Shown here piece after piece: positions 7,396 to 18,622 of a stretch of 64,000 nt of DNA. The position numbers were made by a program, and so were the translations under genes. Position 1 is the first letter of the stretch. Every line of letters starts with the position of its first letter. The DNA is from Pseudomonas reidholzensis (GTDB lineage: Bacteria > Pseudomonadota > Gammaproteobacteria > Pseudomonadales > Pseudomonadaceae). The notes beneath the pieces are model-generated. The model was not told the origin of the DNA, ran no database searches, and saw only the letters and a program-made list of their open reading frames with translations. Location of the stretch: assembly GCF_900536025.1 (NCBI RefSeq), contig NZ_UNOZ01000002.1:496001-560000 (forward strand), given 5' to 3'.

Positions 7396-9333
7396 ATGCG
7401 TATCTGGCGTCGAAGCATTCAGTGGCAGTTGATCGCAAGCATGGGCGCAGCCCTGCTGGCGAGCATTCTGGTGGTAGTGATCATCTTTACCGCGGCGCTC
7501 AACCGCCTGACCGAGCGCTACCTGCTCGACACGGCCCTGCCGGCCAGCATCGAAGCGATCCGCAACGACATCGAGCGCATGCTCAGCCAGCCCTTGGTGG
7601 CGGCCGCCGACATTGCCGGCAACACCCTCCTGCGTGACTGGCTGGCCGCCGGCGAAAACCCCGCCGAAGCGCCGCGCTTCATCGAATACCTGCAAGCCGC
7701 CAAGCAGCGCAACAACGCCTTCACGGCGCTGTTTGCCTCGACTGTGAGCGGCCATTACTACAACGAGAACGGCCTCGACCGCACCCTCAGCCGCGAGAAC
7801 CCCAAGGACAAATGGTTCTACGGCTACACCGACAGTGGCGCCGAGCGCCTGATCAACATCGACATCGATGGCGCCACCGGCGAAGTGGCGTTGTTCATCG
7901 ACTACCGGGTGGAAAAGGACGGCCAACTGGTCGGCGTCGCCGGCATGGGCCTGCGCCTGACCGAACTGTCGAAACTGATCCACGACTTCAGCTTTGGCGA
8001 GCACGGCCGGGTGATGCTGGTGCGCAACGACGGCTTGATCCAGGTCCATCCGCAAAACCAGTTCAGCGCCAAGCGCCAGCTCAGCGAACAGATCGGTGGC
8101 GAAGCGGCCAAGGCCGTCATGGCCCAGGGCCAGAGCCTGCACAGCAGCCGCTTCACTCGCGATGGCGAGGCGTACCTGGCCCTCGGCCTGCCGTTGCGCG
8201 ATCTCAACTGGACCCTGGTGGCCGAAGTGCCAGAGGCGCAGATCTACGCGCAGATGCGCCAGGCAGTGTGGCTGACCAGCCTGATCGGCGGTGCGGTGGC
8301 ATTGGTCTCGCTGCTGCTGGTGGTGCTGCTGGCGCGCGGGCTGGTGCGGCCGATTCGCCAAGTGACGGCGGCGCTGGTGCAGATCGGTAGCGGGGGCGGC
8401 GACCTCAGCCATCGCCTGAACGACGCCCGCGAGGATGAGCTGGGCGACCTGGCGCGGGGCTTCAACCGTTTTCTCGACAGCCAGAGGGCGTTGATCGGCG
8501 ATGTGCTGCGCACCACCGAGCGCCTGCATCATTCGGTGGCGCAGGTGACCCAGGTGGTCGACGACACCGCGCAGCGCTCCGGGCGCCAGCAGGAGATGAC
8601 CGAAATGGTCGCCACTGCGGTGCACGAGATGGGCCTGACCGTGCAGGAGATCGCCCACAGCGCCGGCAATGCCGCGCAGGCCTCGCAGGCGGCGCGTGAC
8701 GAAGCGTTGCAGGCGCGTGAGGTGGTGCAGCGCTCGGTGCAGGGCATTGAAGGCATGTCCGGTGAGATTGGCCGGGCGGCAACCGCCGTCGAACAGTTGG
8801 CGACCGAGGTGGCCTCGATCGACGAAGTGCTGGCGGTGATCCGCAGCGTCTCCGAGCAGACCAACCTGCTGGCGCTGAATGCCGCCATCGAAGCGGCCCG
8901 GGCAGGGGAGATGGGGCGCGGCTTTGCCGTGGTGGCCGATGAGGTGCGGACCTTGGCCCGGCGCACGCAGCTGTCCACCGATGAAGTGCAGCAGATGATC
9001 CAGCGGCTCAAGCAAGGGGCGGGCACGGCGGTGGCCTCGATGCAGGCCGGGCAGTCGGCGACGGGCAGTGGGGTCGAGTCGAGCCAGCGTACCGGCGCGT
9101 CGTTGGGGGCGATCACCGATCAGGTGGAGCGCATCAGCGACATGAACCACCAGGTGGCGACGGCGACGGAGGAGCAGTCGGCGGTGACCGAAGAGATCAA
9201 CCGCAATGTGCAGGGGATTTCCGACCTGGCGCGGCAGACGGCGGCCGAGGTGCAGGGGTGTCGGCAGGAGTGTCAGGCCTTGCGCGGCCTGGCCGATGAC
9301 CTGGCGCGGCAGATGGGTGGGTTCAGGCTGTAG
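7396..9333 (+). CDS. mcpH: Methyl-accepting chemotaxis protein, McpH-like, with dCache sensor
   Basis: This is a 645-residue receptor. ATG 7396 is preferred because GGGGAG lies about eight bases upstream; an ATG at 7351 would add 15 residues without a better site. A membrane segment (about residues 15-37) is followed by about 250 periplasmic residues with dCache features (KDKWFYGY near 136, [20 protein letters not shown]). A second membrane segment (about 292-315), HAMP, and the signalling tip ([20 protein letters not shown]) follow. In P. putida KT2440 the receptor at this locus, next to the threonine aldolase gene, is McpH (PP_0320), reported to sense metabolisable purines. The symbol is given on locus and architecture, not on a tested ligand. 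Confidence 0.75.
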   Translation: MRIWRRSIQWQLIASMGAALLASILVVVIIFTAALNRLTERYLLDTALPASIEAIRNDIERMLSQPLVAAADIAGNTLLRDWLAAGENPAEAPRFIEYLQAAKQRNNAFTALFASTVSGHYYNENGLDRTLSRENPKDKWFYGYTDSGAERLINIDIDGATGEVALFIDYRVEKDGQLVGVAGMGLRLTELSKLIHDFSFGEHGRVMLVRNDGLIQVHPQNQFSAKRQLSEQIGGEAAKAVMAQGQSLHSSRFTRDGEAYLALGLPLRDLNWTLVAEVPEAQIYAQMRQAVWLTSLIGGAVALVSLLLVVLLARGLVRPIRQVTAALVQIGSGGGDLSHRLNDAREDELGDLARGFNRFLDSQRALIGDVLRTTERLHHSVAQVTQVVDDTAQRSGRQQEMTEMVATAVHEMGLTVQEIAHSAGNAAQASQAARDEALQAREVVQRSVQGIEGMSGEIGRAATAVEQLATEVASIDEVLAVIRSVSEQTNLLALNAAIEAARAGEMGRGFAVVADEVRTLARRTQLSTDEVQQMIQRLKQGAGTAVASMQAGQSATGSGVESSQRTGASLGAITDQVERISDMNHQVATATEEQSAVTEEINRNVQGISDLARQTAAEVQGCRQECQALRGLADDLARQMGGFRL

Positions 9334-9352
9334 CGGTTGTAGTGCTGCTGAT

Positions 9353-9450
9353 GGCCTCTTCGCGGGTAAACCCGCTCCCACAGGATTCTCTGTAATGGCC
9401 CTGATTTTAGGGGCTCCACAGAACCCTGTGGGAGCGGGTTTACCCGCGAA
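9353..9450. repeat. Inverted REP pair
   Basis: Two copies of the P. putida-type REP (GCGGGTAAACCCGC then TCCCACAGG) face each other between the convergent chemoreceptor and aldolase genes, with a 38-base spacer of ordinary sequence. Confidence 0.9.
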
Positions 9451-9459
9451 AGCGGTCGA

Positions 9460-10500
9460 TCAGCCAGCGACGATCGCGCGGATATCCGCAGCCAGTTCAC
9501 GCACCCGCGCTTCCTCGGTATCCCAGGAGCACATGAACCGTGCCCCACCACTACCAATAAAGGTATAGAACCGCCAGCCCCGGCCACGCAGCGCTTCGAT
9601 CGCCGGCTCCGGCATCTGCAGGAACACCCCGTTGGCCTCCACCGGGAACATCAGCTCGACCCCCGGCAAGTCACTCACCAGCGACGCCAGCAACTGCGCG
9701 CAATGGTTGGCGTGATTGCCATGGCGCATCCAGGCACAGTCTTCGAGAATCCCCACCCAAGGCGCGGACAAGAAACGCATCTTCGACGCCAGTTGCCCGG
9801 CCTGCTTGCAGCGGTAGTCGAAGTCTTCGGCCAGCTCGCGGTTGAAGAACAGGATCGCCTCGCCCACCGCCATGCCGTTCTTGGTGCCGCCAAAGCACAG
9901 CACATCGACGCCGGCCTTCCAGGTCAGCTCAGCCGGCGAGCAACCGAGGAACGAGCAGGCATTGGTAAAGCGCGCGCCGTCCATGTGCAGGTTCAGGCCC
10001 AGCTCCTTGCAGGTGGCACTGATCGCCTTGAGCTCGTCGGGGCGGTACACGGTGCCGACTTCGGTGGCCTGGGTGAGGGTGACCACGCGTGGCTTGGGGT
10101 AGTGGATGTCCTGGCGCTTGATCGCGACCTCGCGGATCGACTCCGGGGTCAGCTTGCCATTGACGCTGGGCGCGGTGAGCAGCTTGGAGCCGTTGGAGAA
10201 GAACTCCGGCGCGCCACATTCGTCGGTCTCGACGTGGGCGGTCTCCGAGCAGATCACGCTGTGGTAGCTCTGGCACAACGAGGCCAGGGCCAGCGAGTTG
10301 GCGGCGGTGCCGTTGAAGGCGAAAAACACCTCGCAGTCGGTTTCGAACAGCTTGCGGAAGTATGCCGAGGCGCGCTCGGTCCACTGGTCGTCGCCGTAGG
10401 CGCGTTCGTGACCCTGGTTGGCCTTGGCCATCGCCGCCCAGGCTTCTGGGCAGATTCCGGAATAGTTGTCGCTGGCGAATTGTTGGCTGTTATCTGTCAT
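9460..10500 (-). CDS. ltaE: Low-specificity L-threonine aldolase
   Basis: This is a 346-residue PLP enzyme of the beta-eliminating-lyase fold that cleaves threonine or allo-threonine to glycine and acetaldehyde. Markers are the N-terminal ASDNYSGICPEAW, the substrate-loop HVETDECGAPEFF, LHMDGARFTNA with the PLP-ring aspartate, and CFGGTKNG with the PLP lysine near residue 207. Length is usual for the family. It is divergent from glyA with a REP pair between. Its product, glycine, joins the pool fed by sarcosine oxidation, so the neighbourhood is metabolically coherent. The start has an upstream AGGACC. Confidence 0.93.
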   Translation of the reverse strand: MTDNSQQFASDNYSGICPEAWAAMAKANQGHERAYGDDQWTERASAYFRKLFETDCEVFFAFNGTAANSLALASLCQSYHSVICSETAHVETDECGAPEFFSNGSKLLTAPSVNGKLTPESIREVAIKRQDIHYPKPRVVTLTQATEVGTVYRPDELKAISATCKELGLNLHMDGARFTNACSFLGCSPAELTWKAGVDVLCFGGTKNGMAVGEAILFFNRELAEDFDYRCKQAGQLASKMRFLSAPWVGILEDCAWMRHGNHANHCAQLLASLVSDLPGVELMFPVEANGVFLQMPEPAIEALRGRGWRFYTFIGSGGARFMCSWDTEEARVRELAADIRAIVAG

Positions 10501-10805
10501 GACACGGTCCTGTGAACGACGCAGATCAGCACTCTAAACCATGATTCCGGTGGTTGCCTATACAACCGGGTGGCGCGCTGTTCATGCCGGCCTCATCGCG
10601 GGCGAGCCCGCGCCTACAGACGCCTGTAGGAGCGGGCGTGCCCGCGATGAGGCCATGACTGAGCCAACCGCGTTTCAACGAATGTCGTAAACGCGCCATT
10701 GCAAGGCGTGCGCAGGCATCTGACTCCCCTCGGCCAGTCATACCATCGGCACAAAGGGGCACTGAACCCTACTGACAAAAAATGATCGCTGCCGGGAGAT
10801 ACATG
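10501..10805. promoter_or_regulatory. ltaE/glyA divergent intergenic region with REP pair
   Basis: This 305-base region holds an inverted REP pair at 10588-10654 (GCGGGCGAGCCCGC form) and, closer to glyA, the ribosome site CGGGAG at 10794-10799. Promoters for both directions must lie here. In P. aeruginosa the glyA-sox operon is induced by sarcosine through SouR; I cannot identify such a site by eye. Confidence 0.7.
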
Positions 10806-12059
<1,254 letters not shown>

Positions 12060-12074
12060 GTGGAGTAACACACC

Positions 12075-13325
12075 ATGCAACGCTATTCGGGCTTCGGCCT
12101 CTTCAAACACTCCCTCAGCCACCACGAAAACTGGCAGCGCATGTGGCGCACGCCGACCCCTAAAAAGGTCTATGACGTGGTGATCGTTGGCGGCGGCGGG
12201 CACGGCCTGGCCACCGCTTACTACCTGGCCAAGGTGCACGGCATCACCAACGTGGCCGTGGTCGAGAAAGGCTGGCTGGGCGGCGGCAACACCGCCCGTA
12301 ACACCACCATCGTGCGTTCCAACTACCTCTGGGACGAATCGGCCAAGCTCTACGAACACGCCATGAAACTGTGGGAAGGCCTGTCGCAGGACATCAACTA
12401 CAACGTGATGTTCTCCCAGCGCGGCGTCTACAACCTGTGCCACACCCTGCAGGACATCCGTGACTCCGAGCGTCGGGTCAGCGCCAACCGCCTCAATGGC
12501 GTCGATGGCGAGCTGCTCAACACCGACCAGGTGGCGGCAGAGATCCCTTACCTCGACTGCTCGAAGAACACCCGCTACCCGATCCTCGGTGCGACCGTTC
12601 AACGGCGTGGCGGCGTCGCCCGTCACGATGCCGTGGCCTGGGGCTTCGCGCGTGCCGCCGACGCCCTCGGCGTGGACCTGATCCAGCAGACCGAAGTGAC
12701 CGGTTTCCGCAAGGAAAACGGCGCCGTGATCGGTGTCGAAACCAACAAAGGCTTCATCGGTGCCAAGCGCGTCGGTGTGGTCACCGCCGGTAACTCCGGG
12801 CACATGGCGCGCCTGGCGGGCTTCCGCTTGCCGCTCGAGTCGCACCCGCTGCAAGCGCTGGTGTCCGAGCCGATCAAGCCGATCATCGACAGCGTGATCA
12901 TGTCCAACGCCGTGCACGGTTACATCAGCCAGTCGGACAAAGGCGACCTGGTCATCGGCGCCGGTATCGACAGCTGGGTCGGCTACGGCCAGCGCGGCTC
13001 GTACCCGGTCATCGAACACACCCTGCAGGCGATCGTCGAGATGTTCCCGATCCTCTCCCGGGTGCGCATGAACCGCCAATGGGGCGGCATCGTCGACACC
13101 TGCCCGGACGCCTGCCCGATCATCTCCAAGACCCCGGTGAAGAACCTGTTCTTCAACTGCGGCTGGGGCACCGGCGGCTTCAAGGCGACCCCAGGTTCAG
13201 GCAACGTCTTCGCGGCGAGCCTGGCCAAAGGCGAGATGCACCCGCTGGCCGCGCCATTCTCCATCGACCGTTTCTACAACGGTGCGTTGATCGACGAACA
13301 CGGCGCCGCGGCCGTCGCCCACTAA
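12075..13325 (+). CDS. soxB: Sarcosine oxidase beta subunit
   Basis: This 416-residue flavoprotein subunit of heterotetrameric sarcosine oxidase oxidises sarcosine to glycine. The FAD dinucleotide-binding motif is [15 protein letters not shown] near residue 39. [20 protein letters not shown] follows, and [14 protein letters not shown] near the C-terminus contacts flavin. The length is close to the roughly 405 of characterised enzymes. It lies 15 bases after glyA with GGAG upstream of its ATG, and 15 bases before soxD. Confidence 0.95.
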   Translation: MQRYSGFGLFKHSLSHHENWQRMWRTPTPKKVYDVVIVGGGGHGLATAYYLAKVHGITNVAVVEKGWLGGGNTARNTTIVRSNYLWDESAKLYEHAMKLWEGLSQDINYNVMFSQRGVYNLCHTLQDIRDSERRVSANRLNGVDGELLNTDQVAAEIPYLDCSKNTRYPILGATVQRRGGVARHDAVAWGFARAADALGVDLIQQTEVTGFRKENGAVIGVETNKGFIGAKRVGVVTAGNSGHMARLAGFRLPLESHPLQALVSEPIKPIIDSVIMSNAVHGYISQSDKGDLVIGAGIDSWVGYGQRGSYPVIEHTLQAIVEMFPILSRVRMNRQWGGIVDTCPDACPIISKTPVKNLFFNCGWGTGGFKATPGSGNVFAASLAKGEMHPLAAPFSIDRFYNGALIDEHGAAAVAH

Positions 13326-13340
13326 TCGGAGACAATCGTC

Positions 13341-13676
13341 ATGTTGCATATTTTCTGTCCCCACTGCGGCGAGCTGCGCTCCGAAGAAGAGTTCCACGCC
13401 TCAGGCCAGGCGCACATCGCCCGCCCGCTGGACCCGGCTGCCTGCTCCGACGAGGAGTGGGGTACCTACATGTTCTTCCGCGACAACCCGCGTGGCATTC
13501 ACCACGAGCTGTGGGACCACGTCGCCGGTTGCCGCCAGTATTTCAACGTCACCCGTGACACCGTGACCTACGAAATTCTGGAAACCTACAAGATCGGCGA
13601 GAAGCCGCAGATCACCGCCAACGGCAAGTTGAGCGCCGGTGCATCGACCGTCAAAGGCCAGGGGGAAAAAGTATGA
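13341..13676 (+). CDS. soxD: Sarcosine oxidase delta subunit
   Basis: This small subunit has 111 residues and binds structural zinc. The ligands expected from the family are visible: C6 and C9 in FCPHCG, and H60 and C64 in DHVAGC. RDNPRGIHHELWDH is a family hallmark. Its last codons overlap the soxA start by four bases (ATGA at 13673-13676), giving coupled translation. Confidence 0.95.
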   Translation: MLHIFCPHCGELRSEEEFHASGQAHIARPLDPAACSDEEWGTYMFFRDNPRGIHHELWDHVAGCRQYFNVTRDTVTYEILETYKIGEKPQITANGKLSAGASTVKGQGEKV

Positions 13677-16600
13677 GCCAGACCTATCGCCTCGCCAGCG
13701 GCGGCCGTATCGACCGCAGCAAGGTCCTGAACTTCACCTTCAACGGCAAGACCTACCAGGGTTATGCCGGTGACAGCCTGGCCGCCGCGCTGCTGGCCAA
13801 CGGTGTCGACATCGTCGGCCGCAGCTTCAAGTATTCGCGTCCGCGCGGCATCGTTGCCGCCGGCACCGAAGAGCCGAACGCGATCCTGCAGATCGGCTCC
13901 AGCGAAGCCACCCAGATCCCCAACGTGCGCGCCACCCAACAGGCGCTGTACGCAGGCCTGGTAGCCACCAGCACCAACGGCTGGCCGAACGTCAACAACG
14001 ACGTCATGGGCATCCTTGGCAAGGTTGGCGGCAGCATGATGCCGCCGGGCTTCTACTACAAAACCTTCATGTACCCCAAATCGTTCTGGATGACCTACGA
14101 GAAGTACATCCGTAAAGCCGCCGGCCTTGGCCGCGCGCCGCTGCAGAACGACCCGGACAGCTACGACTATATGAGCCAGCACTGCGACGTGCTGATCGTC
14201 GGTGGTGGCCCTGCTGGCCTGGCCGCTGCCCTGGCCGCGGGCCGTAGCGGTGCCCGCGTTATTCTTGCCGACGAGCAGGAAGAGTTCGGTGGCAGCCTGC
14301 TGGACACCCGCGAGACCCTCGACGGCAAGCCGGCCGCCGACTGGATCGCAGCCACCCTCGCCGAGCTGCAAGGCCTGGCGGAAGTCACCCTGCTGCCGCG
14401 CGCCACGGTCAACGGTTACCACGACCACAACTTCCTGACCATTCACGAGCGCCTCACCGACCACCTCGGTGACCGCGCGCCGATCGGCCAGGTTCGCCAC
14501 CGCGTGCACCGTGTACGTGCCAAGCAGGTCGTGCTGGCCGCTGGCGCCCACGAGCGTCCGCTGGTGTACGGCAACAACGATGTGCCGGGCAACATGCTCG
14601 CCGGCGCAGTGTCGACCTACGTGCGTCGCTATGGCGTCGCCCCGGGCCGCAAGCTGGTGCTGTCGACCAACAACGACCATGCCTACCGCACCGCGCTGGA
14701 CTGGCACGACGCCGGCCTGCAAGTGGTCGCCATCGCCGACGCCCGCCATAATCCACGCGGGTCGCTGGTCGAGGAAGCACGTGCCAAGGGCATCCGCATC
14801 CTCACCTCCAGCGCCGTGGTCGAGGCCAAGGGCAGCAAGCACGTGACCGGCGCCCGCGTGGCCGCCATCGACGTGCCGGGCTTCAAGGTCACCAGCCCCG
14901 GTGAAGTGCTCGAGTGCGACCTGATCGCCACCTCCGGCGGCTACAGCCCGATCGTCCACCTGGCGTCGCACCTGGGCGGTCGCCCGGTCTGGCGTGAAGA
15001 CATCCTCGGCTTCGTGCCGGGCGATGCGCCGCAGAAACGCGTCTGCGTCGGTGGCGTGAATGGCGTCTACCCGCTCGGTGACGTGCTCGCCGACGGCTTC
15101 GAAGGCGGCGTTCGCGCAGCTACCGAAGCCGGCTTCAAGGCCACCACCGGCACCTTGCCGAAAACCGTCCAGCGCAAGGAAGAGGCCACCGTGGCGCTGT
15201 TCCAGGTGCCGCACGACAAAGGCAGCAAAGGCCCGAAACAGTTCGTCGACCAGCAGAACGACGTCACCGCCGCCGGCATCGAGCTGGCAACGCGTGAAGG
15301 CTTTGAGTCGGTCGAGCACGTCAAGCGCTACACCGCGCTGGGCTTCGGTACCGACCAGGGCAAGCTGGGCAACATCAACGGCCTGGCGATTGCCGCCCGT
15401 TCCCTGGGGATCACCATCCCGGAAATGGGCACCACCATGTTCCGCCCCAACTACACCCCGGTGACTTTCGGCGCGGTAGCCGGCCGTCACTGCGGCCACC
15501 TGTTCGAGCCTGTGCGCTTCACCGCCCTGCATGCCTGGCACGTGAAAAACGGCGCCGAGTTCGAAGATGTCGGCCAGTGGAAACGCCCGTGGTACTTCCC
15601 CAAGCCGGGCGAAGACATCCATGCCGCGGTAGAGCGTGAGTGCAAGGCCGTGCGCGACAGCGTTGGCCTGCTCGACGCCTCGACCCTGGGCAAGATCGAC
15701 ATCCAGGGCGCGGATGCGCGCGAGTTCCTCAACCGCGTGTACACCAACGCCTGGACCAAGCTCGACGTCGGCAAGGCGCGTTACGGCCTGATGTGCAAGG
15801 AAGACGGCATGGTCTTCGACGACGGCGTCACCGCCTGCGTCGCCGACAACCACTTCATCATGACCACCACCACCGGCGGCGCTGCACGCGTGCTGCAGTG
15901 GCTGGAGCTGTACCACCAGACCGAATGGCCGGAGCTCAAGGTGTACTTCACCTCGGTCACCGACCACTGGGCGACCATGACCCTGTCCGGCCCGAACAGC
16001 CGCAAGCTGCTCGAGCAGATCAGCGACATCGACCTGGACAAAGAGTCGTTCCCGTTCATGAGCTGGAAGGAAGGCCACGTCGGCGGCGTGCCGGCGCGGG
16101 TGTTCCGCATCTCGTTCACCGGCGAGCTGTCGTACGAAGTCAACGTCCAGGCCAACTACGCCATGGGTGTGCTGGAAAAGATCGTCGAGGCCGGCAAGCA
16201 GTTCAACCTGACCCCGTACGGCACCGAGACCATGCACGTACTGCGTGCCGAGAAGGGCTTCATCATCGTTGGCCAGGATACCGATGGCTCGATGAACGCC
16301 GACGACCTCAACATGAGCTGGTGTGTCGGGCGCAACAAGCCGTACTCGTGGATCGGCCTGCGCGGCATGAACCGCGAAGACTGCCTGCGTGAAGACCGCA
16401 AGCAACTGGTCGGCCTCAAGCCGGTCGATCCGCAGAAGTGGCTGCCGGAAGGCGCCCAGCTGGTCTTCGACCCCAAGCAGCCGATCCCGATGGACATGGT
16501 CGGCCACGTGACCTCCAGCTACGCCTCCAACTCCCTGGGCTATTCGTTTGCCATGGGTGTGGTCAAGGGCGGCCTCAAGCGCATGGGCGAGCGGGTGTAT

Positions 16601-16687
16601 TCGCCGCAGGCCGATGGCAGCGTGATCGAGGCCGAGATCGTGTCTTCGGTGTTCTTCGATCCGAAGGGTGAGCGGCAGAACGTCTAA
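13673..16687 (+). CDS. soxA: Sarcosine oxidase alpha subunit
   Basis: This is a 1004-residue subunit. It has an N-terminal 2Fe-2S-like fold without iron ligands (residues 1-120) and an NAD-binding Rossmann domain (VGGGPAGLAAALAAGRSGAR near residue 175). A C-terminal aminomethyltransferase-like domain (about 600-1000) binds tetrahydrofolate and receives the methyl group as 5,10-methylene-tetrahydrofolate. Length matches the family. The REP pair after the stop separates it from soxG. Confidence 0.95.
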   Translation: MSQTYRLASGGRIDRSKVLNFTFNGKTYQGYAGDSLAAALLANGVDIVGRSFKYSRPRGIVAAGTEEPNAILQIGSSEATQIPNVRATQQALYAGLVATSTNGWPNVNNDVMGILGKVGGSMMPPGFYYKTFMYPKSFWMTYEKYIRKAAGLGRAPLQNDPDSYDYMSQHCDVLIVGGGPAGLAAALAAGRSGARVILADEQEEFGGSLLDTRETLDGKPAADWIAATLAELQGLAEVTLLPRATVNGYHDHNFLTIHERLTDHLGDRAPIGQVRHRVHRVRAKQVVLAAGAHERPLVYGNNDVPGNMLAGAVSTYVRRYGVAPGRKLVLSTNNDHAYRTALDWHDAGLQVVAIADARHNPRGSLVEEARAKGIRILTSSAVVEAKGSKHVTGARVAAIDVPGFKVTSPGEVLECDLIATSGGYSPIVHLASHLGGRPVWREDILGFVPGDAPQKRVCVGGVNGVYPLGDVLADGFEGGVRAATEAGFKATTGTLPKTVQRKEEATVALFQVPHDKGSKGPKQFVDQQNDVTAAGIELATREGFESVEHVKRYTALGFGTDQGKLGNINGLAIAARSLGITIPEMGTTMFRPNYTPVTFGAVAGRHCGHLFEPVRFTALHAWHVKNGAEFEDVGQWKRPWYFPKPGEDIHAAVERECKAVRDSVGLLDASTLGKIDIQGADAREFLNRVYTNAWTKLDVGKARYGLMCKEDGMVFDDGVTACVADNHFIMTTTTGGAARVLQWLELYHQTEWPELKVYFTSVTDHWATMTLSGPNSRKLLEQISDIDLDKESFPFMSWKEGHVGGVPARVFRISFTGELSYEVNVQANYAMGVLEKIVEAGKQFNLTPYGTETMHVLRAEKGFIIVGQDTDGSMNADDLNMSWCVGRNKPYSWIGLRGMNREDCLREDRKQLVGLKPVDPQKWLPEGAQLVFDPKQPIPMDMVGHVTSSYASNSLGYSFAMGVVKGGLKRMGERVYSPQADGSVIEAEIVSSVFFDPKGERQNV

Positions 16688-16701
16688 AGGCTCCTGGAAA
16701 T

Positions 16702-16784
16702 CCTGTAGGCGCGGGCTTGCCCGCGAATGCGAGGGTGGCTGCAACGCCGCCTTCGCGGGTAAACCCGCTCCTACAGGGATCGCG
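16702..16784. repeat. REP pair inside the sox operon
   Basis: Two REP copies (GCGGGCTTGCCCGC and GCGGGTAAACCCGC) lie in the 132-base gap between soxA and soxG, where the other genes of the operon are packed within 15 bases or overlap. They may form stem structures in the mRNA that alter soxG expression. Confidence 0.88.
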
Positions 16785-16819
16785 TCGCTCCGAAGAACAG
16801 AATTCAAGGCAGGTAACAA

Positions 16820-17452
16820 ATGAGCGCTATCAACGTCTTCCAGCAACACCCCGGCGCCGATGCCAAGGCACAGACGCCGCTGCACCACGCAGACCTCGCC
16901 AGCCTGGTTGGCAAGGGCCGCAAGAACGCAGGCGTGACCCTGCGTGAAAAGAAGCTTCTCGGTCACCTGACCATCCGTGGCGACGGCCATGACCCAGCGT
17001 TCGCCGCCGGCGTGCACAAGGCCCTGGGCCTCGAGCTGCCGGTCGCGCTGACCGTGGTCGCCAGCGGCGAGACCTCGCTGCAGTGGGTCGGCCCCGATGA
17101 GTGGCTGCTGATCGTCCCGGGCGGCCAGGAGTTGGCGGTCGAGCAGAAACTGCGCGACGCCCTCACTGGCCAGCACATCCAGGTGGTCAACGTCAGCGGC
17201 GGGCAGAGCCTGCTCGAACTGCGCGGGCCGAACGTGCGTGACGTGCTGATGAAGTCCACCAGCTATGATGTGCACCCCAACAACTTCCCGGTCGGCAAGG
17301 CTGTCGGCACCGTGTTCGCCAAGTCGCAACTGGTGATCCGCCGCACCGCCGAAGACACCTGGGAGCTGGTGATCCGCCGCAGCTTCGCCGATTACTGGTG
17401 GCTGTGGCTGCAGGACGCTTCGGCCGAATACGGCCTGAGCATCGAAGCCTAA
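16820..17452 (+). CDS. soxG: Sarcosine oxidase gamma subunit
   Basis: This 210-residue subunit completes the SoxBDAG heterotetramer. Its fold resembles the small domain of GcvT proteins. LQWVGPDEWLLIVPGG, VVNVSGGQSLLELRGPNVRD and DYWWLWLQDASAEYG are typical. ATG 16820 has AGGCAGG upstream. It is separated from soxA by the REP pair and followed after 10 bases by purU. Confidence 0.93.
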   Translation: MSAINVFQQHPGADAKAQTPLHHADLASLVGKGRKNAGVTLREKKLLGHLTIRGDGHDPAFAAGVHKALGLELPVALTVVASGETSLQWVGPDEWLLIVPGGQELAVEQKLRDALTGQHIQVVNVSGGQSLLELRGPNVRDVLMKSTSYDVHPNNFPVGKAVGTVFAKSQLVIRRTAEDTWELVIRRSFADYWWLWLQDASAEYGLSIEA

Positions 17453-17462
17453 GGAGAGCGAC

Positions 17463-18320
17463 ATGAGTCGGGCACCGGATACCTGGATTCTGACCGCCGA
17501 CTGCCCGAGCATGCTCGGTACCGTCGATGTGGTGACGCGTTTCCTCTACGAGCAACGCTGCTATGTCACGGAGCACCACTCCTTCGATGACCGGCTGTCG
17601 GGGCGCTTCTTCATTCGCGTCGAGTTCCGCCAGCCGGACGATTTCGACGAGGCGGGCTTCCGTGCCGGCCTGGCCGAGCGCAGTGATGCGTTCGGCATGA
17701 CCTTCGAGCTGACCGCGCCCAATCACCGCCCCAAGGTGGTGATCATGGTGTCCAAGGCCGACCATTGCCTGAACGACCTGCTGTACCGTCAGCGCATTGG
17801 TCAGCTGGGCATGGACGTGGTCGCGGTGATCTCCAACCACCCGGACCTCGAGCCGCTGGCGCACTGGCACAAGATCCCGTACTACCACTTCGCCCTCGAC
17901 CCCAAGGACAAGCCGGCGCAAGAGCGCAAGGTGCTGCAGGTGATCGAGGAGAGCGGGGCCGAGCTGGTGATCCTGGCGCGCTACATGCAGGTGCTGTCGC
18001 CTGAACTGTGCCGCCGCCTGGACGGCTGGGCGATCAACATCCATCACTCGCTGCTGCCGGGGTTCAAGGGCGCCAAGCCGTATCACCAGGCTTACAACAA
18101 GGGCGTGAAGATGGTCGGTGCGACTGCGCACTACATCAACAACGACCTCGATGAAGGCCCGATCATTGCCCAGGGGGTCGAGGTGGTGGATCACAGCCAC
18201 TACCCTGAGGACCTGATTGCCAAAGGGCGGGATATCGAAGGCCTGACACTGGCGCGGGCCGTGGGGTATCACATTGAGCGGCGGGTGTTCTTGAACGCCA
18301 ATCGGACTGTGGTGCTCTGA
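17463..18320 (+). CDS. purU: Formyltetrahydrofolate deformylase
   Basis: This 285-residue enzyme hydrolyses 10-formyl-tetrahydrofolate to formate and tetrahydrofolate. An N-terminal ACT domain (residues 5-85: TADCPSMLGTVDVVTRFLYE) is followed by a formyltransferase-type catalytic domain with NIHHSLLPGF near residue 196 and the catalytic aspartate in NNDLDEGPII. AAGGAGAG precedes the ATG. Being last in the sox run, it recycles tetrahydrofolate when one-carbon units are in excess during betaine or sarcosine growth. Confidence 0.95.
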   Translation: MSRAPDTWILTADCPSMLGTVDVVTRFLYEQRCYVTEHHSFDDRLSGRFFIRVEFRQPDDFDEAGFRAGLAERSDAFGMTFELTAPNHRPKVVIMVSKADHCLNDLLYRQRIGQLGMDVVAVISNHPDLEPLAHWHKIPYYHFALDPKDKPAQERKVLQVIEESGAELVILARYMQVLSPELCRRLDGWAINIHHSLLPGFKGAKPYHQAYNKGVKMVGATAHYINNDLDEGPIIAQGVEVVDHSHYPEDLIAKGRDIEGLTLARAVGYHIERRVFLNANRTVVL

Positions 18321-18622
18321 CTATTTTGGGGCTGCTTTGCAGCCCATCGCAGGCAAGCCAGCTCCTACAGGTAGCGCGCCGTTCTTGAGACAGCGCGGTC
18401 CCTGTAGGAGCTGGCTTGTCCTGCGATGGGCCGCAAAGCGGCCCCGGCTATCTTCCATCCTCCTCCGCCCCGCTGACGCCCCCTGACAAGTCGTTGTCGT
18501 TTCCAGTCACGGCATCCCGCCGCCACAAGCCCACAATTCCCCCATTCCAGTAACACATGCCGCCCATGGATGGCGGCGCTTCAACCAACGCTGCATAAGT
18601 ACAAATCAAGCGAGGTAAGAGC
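18321..18622. repeat. purU-fdhA intergenic region with composite REP element
   Basis: The 302 bases hold an inverted REP pair (18325-18445) with outer GGGGCTGC/GCAGCCC and GGGCCGC/GCGGCCC hairpins. These REPs carry the variant AGCTCCTACAGG with the core GGCAAGCC. After 18450 there is ordinary sequence that should hold the fdhA promoter; GAGGTAAGAG is its ribosome site. Confidence 0.85.

Noticed and set aside
9353..9450. Possible CRISPR-like repeats at this and other REP sites
   Set aside because: The repeats are inverted, spaced irregularly and scattered singly or in pairs; no spacer array and no cas genes are present.
13586..17512. A 1308-codon open frame on the minus strand antisense to soxA, soxG and part of purU
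   Set aside because: It lies opposite well-supported genes, has no ribosome site or recognisable domain, and its composition is what high-GC codon use produces on the opposite strand.
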